Shown here: positions 5,140 through 7,742 of the stretch, one piece after another
Position numbering within the stretch: the first letter of the stretch is position 1
Layout: each line of letters opens with the position of its first letter
Source of the DNA: an uncultured Peptococcaceae bacterium
GTDB taxonomy: Bacteria > Bacillota > Peptococcia > Peptococcales > Peptococcaceae
NCBI GenBank assembly: GCA_900553245.1
Contig: USCP01000092.1
Location: 1 to 7,742, forward strand
Reading direction: 5' to 3'
Length of the DNA: 7,742 nt
Program-made: the position numbers and the translations under genes
Notes under the pieces: model-generated
The model's database searches: none
What the model was told of the DNA's origin: nothing
Seen by the model: the letters and a program-made list of their open reading frames with translations, nothing else

Positions 5140-6051
5140 ATGCGCTTAGAGCAATTTCAGCAAATTGTTGAAATCGAAAAGCATCAATCGATTTCAAAGG
5201 CGGCCAAGGCCTTGTTTATGGCGCAATCCTCATTGAGTGGTTCTTTACACAGTCTAGAGAAAGAGATCGGTGTTCGTCTTTTTGAACGAACGACAGCCGG
5301 TGTGGTGCCAACGCCGGAAGGGCAAGATATTATTCAGTTGGCGCGTCAGGCCTTGGACTGTGCTAGTCAAATGTTGAATTACGGTGAACGCCATAAGGAG
5401 TTGCGTGGCGAAGTAAAGCTAATGATTACCCAATCCTTTGGCTATCTTTTCTCCGATATTATGGTGGCATTTAAGCGCCGTTTTCCAAAGGCGGAATTGC
5501 GCTTGGAAATTGAAACACCACGCCGAATTGTGGAGGCTTTAGAACAGGGGCAAGCCAATTTAGGGTTGTCAATGTGGGGGTTTTTACCGGAACATACTTT
5601 AAATGTATTCGGGCAGGCGGCATTGCGTTATGAGGCTTTTAAAAGTCATCAAATGATGTTATTCGTGAGCCAAGATAGTGCATTGGCGAATAATGAAGAA
5701 GTTGGCATGGAGGAAATGCAACAGGAACAATTTCTATCGTATTCGAGTGTATATTGGACGGGGGTTAATCGTCACATCCAGATGGATACAGAAGCATTGG
5801 TCATGAATGATCGCGAGGCCTTAAAGCGCATGATTAGCGCTGGTGAAGGTGTTGCGATTTTGCCGGAGAGCTTTGCAAAACGTGATATTTACTGTGAACA
5901 GGGGATGATTCGTTTGATTCCTATCAAAGGCAGCGAGAATTTTGGCGAGGCTATAGAATATTTGCTGTATCCTCGCAAACGTCAGCTGACGCTGTTGGAA
6001 CAAAAAACACTGGAATTATTAAGAGAACTTTTAAAAGAAAATCAGCCATAG
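5140..6051 (+). CDS. LysR-type transcriptional regulator (303 aa)
   Basis: The N-terminus is a typical LysR winged helix: M-R-L-E-Q-F-Q-Q-I-V-E-I-E (1-13), S-I-S-K-A-A-K-A-L-F-M-A-Q-S-S-L-S (17-33), L-E-K-E-I-G-V-R-L-F-E-R-T (39-51) and T-P-E-G (58-61). A linker helix and a two-lobed effector-binding domain (about 90-295) follow; length 303 is standard. The effector cannot be deduced. The ATG at 5140 has a G-rich ribosome binding site (GGGGGG, 5126-5131) 8 bases upstream. It lies between the HD-domain gene (26 bases upstream, same strand) and the arylsulfotransferase gene (150 bases downstream behind a terminator). LysR regulators often control neighbours, so the arylsulfotransferase is a possible target, but the usual divergent arrangement is absent. 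All nine of its Asn codons are AAT, in strong contrast to the arylsulfotransferase. Confidence 0.92.
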   Translation: MRLEQFQQIVEIEKHQSISKAAKALFMAQSSLSGSLHSLEKEIGVRLFERTTAGVVPTPEGQDIIQLARQALDCASQMLNYGERHKELRGEVKLMITQSFGYLFSDIMVAFKRRFPKAELRLEIETPRRIVEALEQGQANLGLSMWGFLPEHTLNVFGQAALRYEAFKSHQMMLFVSQDSALANNEEVGMEEMQQEQFLSYSSVYWTGVNRHIQMDTEALVMNDREALKRMISAGEGVAILPESFAKRDIYCEQGMIRLIPIKGSENFGEAIEYLLYPRKRQLTLLEQKTLELLRELLKENQP

Positions 6052-6052
6052 C

Positions 6053-6098
6053 AAAACAGATACCTTATCGAACTCTTCGATGGGGTATCTGTTTTTTT
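6053..6098 (+). terminator. Rho-independent terminator after the LysR gene
   Basis: A stem of about 18 bp (arms 6053-6070 and 6078-6095, two T-G pairs) starts directly behind the stop codon and its 3' arm runs into TTTTTTT (6092-6098). This separates the HD-lysR transcript from the arylsulfotransferase gene. Confidence 0.9.
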
Positions 6099-6105
6099 AG
6101 AGGTC

Positions 6106-6122
6106 CCATTTATAAAAAATGG
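6106..6122. repeat. Short inverted repeat in the -35 region of the arylsulfotransferase promoter
   Basis: Arms CCATTT (6106-6111) and AAATGG (6117-6122) are perfect complements around 5 bases and abut the extended -10 element. A regulator such as the adjacent LysR protein could bind here; this is inference from position and symmetry only. Confidence 0.35.
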
Positions 6123-6131
6123 TGATATAAT
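6123..6131 (+). promoter_or_regulatory. Extended -10 promoter of the arylsulfotransferase gene
   Basis: TGATATAAT is a perfect extended -10 (TG at 6123-6124, TATAAT at 6126-6131). The -35 position (GTCCCA, 6103-6108) is poor, as is usual for extended -10 promoters or activator-dependent ones. Transcription from near 6138 gives a leader of about 63 bases with a small AGGGG/TCCCT hairpin (6144-6157). Confidence 0.6.
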
Positions 6132-6185
6132 GTATTTAACGAAAGGGGAATGTCCCTGATAAGAATGTTAAATGATTATTGAATG

Positions 6186-6191
6186 AGGAGG
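6186..6191 (+). promoter_or_regulatory. Perfect AGGAGG ribosome binding site deciding the arylsulfotransferase start
   Basis: AGGAGG ends 9 bases before ATG 6201. The in-frame ATG at 6195 is only 3 bases away and the one at 6183 lies before the site, so ATG 6201 (MGKPSVHPMG) is the best start. Confidence 0.85.
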
Positions 6192-6200
6192 ACGATGACA

Positions 6201-7628
6201 ATGGGTAAACCATCAGTACATCCAATGGGCACTATTATTTATAAGCCGGAAAAATGTTTCAACGGCTACACCATTTTTCAAGCCAACGAACATGGTGCAA
6301 CTTTGATTGATATGAACGGTGGCGTAGTTAACCACTGGCAAGGATTGAAGGGCTTCCCTAACAAGCTATTAAAGGGCGGTTATGTTTTTGGCTCCCGTGG
6401 TGAACGTAATAAAGAAAACGGGTGGCAAGACCAAAAAGACTTAATCGAAGTAGACTGGGATGGGAATATTGTTTGGGAATTCAAGAAAAACCAATTTATT
6501 GAAGACCCTGGCTATGAAGGCGAATGGATGGCACGTCAACACCATGACTACCAACGCGAAGGGAATCCTGTTGGTTACTATGTTCCGAATATGGAATGCC
6601 AAACTCTCAGCGGGAACACTTTGATGGTGACTCATACCGACGTGGTTGTGCCTGAAATTTCCTTACATACTTTGATTAGTGACCGCATTATCGAAGTTGA
6701 CTGGGAAGGCAACATTGTTTGGGACTGGTGTGTACACGATCATTTTGAAGAATTGGGATTTGACGAAGCGGCTAAGAATGCCATTGCTCGTAACCCTAAC
6801 ATTGTGCGCAATGGCCAAGGTGACTGGATGCACATCAACTCCATGAGCGTGCTCGGTCCTAACAAATGGTATGATGCTGGCGACGAACGTTTCCATCCGG
6901 ACAATATCATCTGGGACGGTCGTCAAACCAATATCATTGCCATCATCAGCAAGGAAACCGGTAAGATTGTTTGGAAACTCGGTCCTGACTACACCACCGG
7001 TAAGGCAAAGGAAATCGGTCAAATCATCGGCCAACACCATGCTCACATGATTCCTCAAGGGCTTCCTGGTGCCGGTAACATCTTATTGTTCGACAACGGC
7101 GGCTGGGCAGGTTACGGTGCACCAAACCCTGTATCCTTGACCGGGGTGAACAATGCACATCGTGACTACTCCCGTGTATTGGAAATTGACCCTGTGAAGA
7201 TGGAAATTGTATGGCAATGCCGTCCAATGGACCTCGGCTATGCACAACCATTTATTGCAGACCATTTCTACAGCTGCTATATCTCCAGTGCACAACGTTT
7301 GCCTAACGGTAACACCTTAATCACCGAAGGGTCTGACGGTCGTTTCTTGGAAGTGACTCCAGAACATGAAATCGTTTGGGAATACATCAGCCCATATTTT
7401 GGTAGTGTAGGCATTAAGACCAACATGGTTTATCGCGCATACCGTTACCCATACGATTATGTGCCACAAGTAGAACCACCAAAAGAAGTGGCTATTAAAC
7501 CGGTTGACAACGAAGACTTCCGTCTCCCAGGTGCAAAGAGCAAAGAATTCCGTCGCATGGTGCAAGTAGAAGGCGTAGAAGAATATGCTGAAGTTGCCGG
7601 ATTCTGCTTGAGCACAGAAGAAGACTAA
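6201..7628 (+). CDS. Arylsulfate sulfotransferase (ASST family, 475 aa), without export signal
   Basis: The protein matches the PAPS-independent arylsulfotransferase family (Pfam Arylsulfotrans), which moves a sulfuryl group from a phenolic sulfate ester to another phenol through a sulfo-histidine intermediate. Six beta-propeller repeats with a D-x-x-G-x-I-V-W-like core are visible at about residues 35-46, 81-94, 162-176, 248-260, 325-339 and 381-395. Family-like pocket segments are H114-H115-D, D-W-M-H211-I-N-S, Q-H279-H280-A-H282, F-D298-N-G-G, Y-S-R325 and H355-F-Y-S...S-A-Q-R-L-P-N-G-N-T (to 372). I cannot align these to the catalytic His of E. coli AssT without a search. The N-terminus is hydrophilic, with no signal peptide, so unlike periplasmic AssT the enzyme is predicted to be cytoplasmic. 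It has its own extended -10 promoter, AGGAGG and terminator, and its codon use (21 of 30 Asn are AAC) suggests high expression. Family sure; natural substrates unknown. Confidence 0.9.
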   Translation: MGKPSVHPMGTIIYKPEKCFNGYTIFQANEHGATLIDMNGGVVNHWQGLKGFPNKLLKGGYVFGSRGERNKENGWQDQKDLIEVDWDGNIVWEFKKNQFIEDPGYEGEWMARQHHDYQREGNPVGYYVPNMECQTLSGNTLMVTHTDVVVPEISLHTLISDRIIEVDWEGNIVWDWCVHDHFEELGFDEAAKNAIARNPNIVRNGQGDWMHINSMSVLGPNKWYDAGDERFHPDNIIWDGRQTNIIAIISKETGKIVWKLGPDYTTGKAKEIGQIIGQHHAHMIPQGLPGAGNILLFDNGGWAGYGAPNPVSLTGVNNAHRDYSRVLEIDPVKMEIVWQCRPMDLGYAQPFIADHFYSCYISSAQRLPNGNTLITEGSDGRFLEVTPEHEIVWEYISPYFGSVGIKTNMVYRAYRYPYDYVPQVEPPKEVAIKPVDNEDFRLPGAKSKEFRRMVQVEGVEEYAEVAGFCLSTEED

Positions 7629-7644
7629 TTTGTAATTATTGAAA

Positions 7645-7684
7645 AGCGGATATGGTATATATTTTGCTGTATCCGCTATTTTTA
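7645..7684 (+). terminator. Terminator after the arylsulfotransferase gene
   Basis: An 8-bp core stem (AGCGGATA 7645-7652 with TATCCGCT read as 7670-7677), extendable by weaker pairs towards the loop, is followed by ATTTTTAT. It sits 17 bases after the stop codon. Confidence 0.75.
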
Positions 7685-7689
7685 TACGG

Positions 7690-7742
7690 CGAATTTACAA
7701 TCTAAGTGCAACATAAAAAAATGACTCATAGAACTTCTGGTA
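7690..7742. mobile_element. Possible end of an IS30-type insertion sequence (continues outside the window)
   Basis: Read on the minus strand, GTTGCACTTAGATTGTAAAT (around 7692-7711) resembles from memory the terminal inverted repeats of many Firmicute IS30-family elements. It is followed on the plus strand by a short A-run and a non-coding stretch, as in the leader before an IS30 transposase gene. No transposase and no target duplication are visible, and the resemblance could be chance, so this call is tentative. Confidence 0.35.

Noticed and set aside
6663..7058. 131-codon minus-strand open frame within the arylsulfotransferase gene
   Set aside because: Shadow of the coding strand; no ribosome binding site and no recognisable sequence.

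Overview
The window reads like chromosomal DNA from a low-to-moderate-GC anaerobic Firmicute (Bacillota), of Clostridia or Negativicutes type. Reasons: strong AGGAGG-like ribosome binding sites, SigA-type -35/-10 boxes with TATAAT, compact intergenic spaces, U-tailed hairpin terminators, and families common in these anaerobes (TSCPD/TIGR03905-like protein, PadR + DUF2812 pair, NhaC-type antiporter, PAPS-independent arylsulfotransferase). I cannot name the species.

Left part (1-1220, + strand): the C-terminal end of a protein with a Cys/Gly/His-rich tail, closed by a hairpin terminator. Next come a small membrane-anchored hypothetical protein (370-777) and a small cysteine-rich TSCPD-domain protein (873-1136), which ends in a terminator usable from both sides.

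Middle part (1221-3412): an NhaC-family cation/proton antiporter on the minus strand. Divergent from it, across a short two-promoter region, lies a small putative lipoprotein gene (2791-3368). That gene is broken by an apparent one-base deletion near 2941-2946. A perfect 17-bp hairpin separates it from the next, convergent operon.

PadR module (3413-4360, - strand): a padR-type repressor gene overlaps a DUF2812 membrane protein gene by 8 bp. Its promoter (TTGACA-17-CATAAT) is covered by two tandem inverted repeats spaced 24 bp centre to centre, a textbook layout for autorepression.

Right part (4361-7742, + strand): an HD-domain predicted phosphohydrolase and a LysR-type regulator, probably one operon, close with a strong terminator. 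They are followed by a separately transcribed arylsulfate sulfotransferase gene (6201-7628). This enzyme has six repeated D-x-x-G-x-I-V-W-type motifs (six-bladed propeller), no export signal, a strong ribosome binding site and codon use very different from its LysR neighbour. It ends in a terminator, and the last ~55 bases resemble the end of an IS30-type insertion sequence that continues outside the window.

I see no CRISPR array, tRNA, rRNA or obvious new multi-gene system. The points most worth a second look are the PadR double operator, the frameshifted lipoprotein, the arylsulfotransferase with its candidate regulatory site, and the possible insertion element at the right edge.
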